From Nitrososphaera sp. UBA210 (GTDB taxonomy: Archaea > Thermoproteota > Nitrososphaeria > Nitrososphaerales > Nitrososphaeraceae), in assembly GCA_002494895.1 (NCBI GenBank), contig DADA01000032.1, forward strand, positions 1 through 7,765: DNA of 7,765 nucleotides, in the 5' to 3' direction. Of this stretch, positions 5,824 to 7,765 are shown piece after piece. Positions within the stretch are counted from its first letter, which is position 1, and each line of letters begins with the position of its first letter. A model generated the notes under the pieces. The model had not been told where the DNA came from. It ran no database searches and worked only from the letters and a program-made list of their open reading frames with translations. Made by a program: the position numbers and the translations under genes.

Positions 5824-6904
5824 CGATAACCAGGTCTTTTCGGAATCTGTTGAGCACATCTGCCCGGCCGTTATTCACGATGATGCTGTCTTCGATTCTA
5901 ACCCCAAACCGATTCTCTATGTATATGCCCGGCTCCACCGTCACTGCCATGTTCGGCTTTAGTTCTTCAGTGTTTTTCATGCGAAGCCAGGGGGGCTCGT
6001 GGACGTCCAGCCCGATCCCGTGGCCCGTAGAATGAATGAAGAGCTTTTCATAGCCCCGTTCCTGGATTAGATCCCTGCATGCAGCGTCGACCTGCCCGCA
6101 CGTTGCGCCCGCTGTGGCCGCCTTCAGACCAGCCAGCTGCGATTCTTTCACTATTTCATAGACCTGGCGTATCTGCTTCGTTGCAGAGCCCAGCGCGAAA
6201 GACCTCGTGGCATCCGCTATGTAACCAGCATGCCGCAGAGTGAGGTCCACCACTATCATGTCACCTCTGCGAAACTTGCGGCTCGTCACCTCGGCATGCG
6301 GCAGAGCGCCGTTGGGGCCACCTGCTATAATCAGCGGATTCAGAGTAGATTTGTATGATGGGGGATTTGCGCCCATCTTCATTGCTTCGTACACCAGCTT
6401 TGCCTGCAGGTCGCGTTCTGAAAGTCCTGGCTTGATTTCTTCTGCACAGATCTCGTAGAGCTTGTCGAGGATCTTTGCCGCCTTGGAGATGACCTTTATC
6501 TCGATTTCGTCTTTTATTCTTCTTGTCTTGAGGAATGGCTCGGTGTCAACTACTATGTCGCCGCCATGCTTGCGGACTGATTCAACCGTTGAGTAGTCAC
6601 TGCAGTCGGTGCACGACTTGTAGCCACTTATCTCTGTGGCAAATGTGGAAATGAGTTCACTTCCCCTTTCAGTAGAAACAACTTCGCATTCGATCGATGC
6701 TTTTTCTGCCCGAGAGTATTCCAGCTTTGGAGTTATCAGCTTTGTTCCGTTTTCCGTACAGATGGCTATCGCCTCCCCCCAAAACCCCGTGAGGTAAAAT
6801 ACGTTTTCTGGCTCAAAAGCGGCGACGGCACTGCAGCCTGCGTCTTTGGCGTGACGTAAGATGGAACAGCGGCGATCCTTCATCATTGACAGGGAGGCTT
6901 TCAT
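5816..6904 (-). CDS. M24-family metallopeptidase, Xaa-Pro aminopeptidase/prolidase-like
   Basis: The 362-residue protein has the creatinase-type N-terminal domain (about 10-125, with ENVFYLTGF at 33-41) followed by the pita-bread M24 catalytic domain. All five dinuclear metal ligands are present: Asp220 (VVDLTLRH), Asp231 (IADATRSF), His295 (STGHGIG), Glu324 (TVEPGIY) and Glu338 (RIEDS). The substrate-site histidines His203 (LPHAE) and His302 (DVHEP) are also present. It should therefore be an active cytoplasmic peptidase releasing residues next to proline; aminopeptidase P versus dipeptidase cannot be settled from sequence. The start is the ATG at 6904, but Met7 (6886) and Met8 (6883) are alternatives: the AT-rich element at 6915-6926 is so close to 6904 that transcription might begin inside the annotated gene. 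The TAG stop lies within the end of coaBC on the other strand. No functional link to the CoA genes is evident. Confidence 0.92.
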   Translation of the reverse strand: MKASLSMMKDRRCSILRHAKDAGCSAVAAFEPENVFYLTGFWGEAIAICTENGTKLITPKLEYSRAEKASIECEVVSTERGSELISTFATEISGYKSCTDCSDYSTVESVRKHGGDIVVDTEPFLKTRRIKDEIEIKVISKAAKILDKLYEICAEEIKPGLSERDLQAKLVYEAMKMGANPPSYKSTLNPLIIAGGPNGALPHAEVTSRKFRRGDMIVVDLTLRHAGYIADATRSFALGSATKQIRQVYEIVKESQLAGLKAATAGATCGQVDAACRDLIQERGYEKLFIHSTGHGIGLDVHEPPWLRMKNTEELKPNMAVTVEPGIYIENRFGVRIEDSIIVNNGRADVLNRFRKDLVIVR

Positions 6905-6914
6905 CGTAGAGTGT

Positions 6915-6926
6915 AATTAAATATTC
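6915..6926 (-). promoter_or_regulatory. Putative TATA element for the M24 peptidase gene
   Basis: On the minus strand this reads GAATATTTAATT, 11-22 bp upstream of the ATG at 6904. Given usual archaeal spacing (about 26 bp from TATA centre to transcription start), initiation would fall near 6894, favouring translation from Met7 or Met8. The call rests on base composition only. Confidence 0.35.
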
Positions 6927-7039
6927 GCACTCATTCAAGCGCGCTGTATATCCACATTTCCTTTCCTGCTACACTAATCCTTCCCGGAAAACTCGAGTGA
7001 CATACATTGGTACAGTTTTGCGTTACAACTTTGTAAATC

Positions 7040-7050
7040 AATTTAAATAA
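7040..7050 (+). promoter_or_regulatory. Putative TATA element for the aminotransferase gene
   Basis: The sequence AATTTAAATAA is centred about 38 bp before the ATG at 7083, within GC-richer DNA. Standard archaeal spacing predicts transcription start near 7071 and a leader of about 11 nt. No Shine-Dalgarno sequence precedes the ATG. Confidence 0.45.
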
Positions 7051-7082
7051 GGCTGCACGCCCGCTTTTCACAAGATTACAGC

Positions 7083-7765
7083 ATGGAATATCTTGTAATG
7101 CTTCCCGGTCCAACTAACGTACCAAATAGAGTGATGAACGCAATGCTCGCGCCTGTGATTAACCACAGAAGCGAAGATTTTCGCGAGTTATACAAATCCG
7201 TAGTTGAAAAAACACAGAAGGTCTTCATGACATCAAATGACATTGTTCTCCTTACGACCTCTGGAACGGGCGCCGTGGAGGCATCGGTTGTAAACCTCAT
7301 CAAGAAGGGAGACAAGGCGCTAATTCCGGTCAACGGGGAATTCAGCACGCGTCTTGCAGACCTCATCGACAGCTGGGGAGGCCAGGCAATAAGGATAATC
7401 GCCCCGCCCGGCGAAAACCCGCCGTATGAAAAGTTCGAGCAGGCCTTTGATGATCACAAAGATATCAAGGCGATATACGCGGTTTACAACGAGACATCGA
7501 CTGGAACAACCATAAGGTACATGGACAAGTTGGGCGAGCTGGCTTCAAGGAAGGGGGCGTTCTTTATTGCTGACTCTGTTTCGATCCTAGGAGGCGACGA
7601 ACTCCCGGTGGACAAATGGAATATCGATATCTGCCTGACGGCCTCGCAGAAAGCGCTCGCGGCTCCGCCCGGCGTTGCGCCGATATCGATAAGCAAGAGG
7701 GCAAAAAAGTACATGCAAGAGAATCCTCCTCCGACTCACTACCTCAACTTAAAGCGCTACTTCAA
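7083..7765 (+). CDS. Class V aminotransferase, serine/alanine--glyoxylate type (3' end cut by window edge)
   Basis: This PLP enzyme of fold type I belongs to the class V group containing alanine-glyoxylate and serine-glyoxylate/serine-pyruvate transaminases. The window shows 227 codons of an expected 360-390. Visible signatures are the N-terminal MLPGPTNVP at 6-14 and NHRSEDF at 27-33, the cofactor phosphate loop TSGTGAVEA at 59-67, NETSTG at 136-141, the pyridine-nitrogen Asp164 in ADSVS, and the Schiff-base Lys190 in TASQKALAAPPG. The start at the ATG 7083 is supported by the conserved LPGPT motif beginning at residue 7 and by a TATA-like element upstream. Substrate preference (alanine, serine or aspartate donor; glyoxylate or pyruvate acceptor) cannot be decided, partly because the C-terminal domain is missing. 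It is divergent from the peptidase gene and has no evident link to the CoA operon. Confidence 0.9.
   Translation, partial: MEYLVMLPGPTNVPNRVMNAMLAPVINHRSEDFRELYKSVVEKTQKVFMTSNDIVLLTTSGTGAVEASVVNLIKKGDKALIPVNGEFSTRLADLIDSWGGQAIRIIAPPGENPPYEKFEQAFDDHKDIKAIYAVYNETSTGTTIRYMDKLGELASRKGAFFIADSVSILGGDELPVDKWNIDICLTASQKALAAPPGVAPISISKRAKKYMQENPPPTHYLNLKRYF

Noticed and set aside
6905..7082. Possible tRNA or small RNA gene in the 178-bp intergenic region
   Set aside because: I found no cloverleaf, box C/D or long stem; the content is explained by two divergent promoters.
6931..7113. Minus-strand 60-residue open frame in the intergenic region
   Set aside because: It starts inside the aminotransferase gene and runs antisense through that gene's promoter; the product has no family features, though a small antisense transcript cannot be excluded.
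7076..7366. Minus-strand 96-residue open frame
   Set aside because: Antisense to the N-terminal, motif-bearing part of the aminotransferase.

Overview
The window is archaeal and most likely from a thaumarchaeote (Nitrososphaeria), possibly a Nitrososphaera-like soil ammonia oxidiser. The evidence is a complete archaeal-type coenzyme A gene set (pantoate kinase plus phosphopantothenate synthetase in place of bacterial PanC/PanK), an AbrB-PhoU fusion regulator, TATA-like promoters just upstream of starts, weak or absent Shine-Dalgarno sequences, and moderate GC. The archaeal assignment is firm. The genus is inference, because no marker gene such as amoA or rRNA lies in the window.

Layout. 1-909 (minus): 3'-truncated patatin-like phospholipase, running off the left edge. 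935-1951 (minus): PhoU-family regulator with an N-terminal AbrB-type domain, 25 bp upstream of the patatin gene and probably co-transcribed with it. 1952-2026: compact divergent promoter region. 2027-5823 (plus): four-gene CoA operon encoding pantoate kinase, 4'-phosphopantothenate synthetase, ketopantoate hydroxymethyltransferase (PanB) and bifunctional CoaBC/Dfp. 5816-6904 (minus): M24 (Xaa-Pro aminopeptidase-like) metallopeptidase, whose 3' end overlaps coaBC by 8 bp. 6905-7082: divergent intergenic region. 7083-7765 (plus): class V aminotransferase, truncated by the right edge.

Together the four plus-strand genes cover 2-ketoisovalerate to ketopantoate (PanB), pantoate to 4-phosphopantoate (PoK), then 4'-phosphopantothenate (PPS), then 4'-phosphopantetheine (CoaBC). 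Ketopantoate reductase, phosphopantetheine adenylyltransferase and dephospho-CoA kinase are not in the window. Spacing is extremely tight: one codon between PoK and PPS, none between PPS and PanB, and a 4-bp ATGA overlap between PanB and CoaBC. The first three genes share one reading frame, separated only by two TAG codons, and both internal starts are TTG.

I see no mobile element, CRISPR array, RNA gene or clearly new defence or biosynthetic system. The points most worth checking are the same-frame TAG/TTG junctions, the altered active-site motifs in CoaBC, and the PhoU/patatin pairing.
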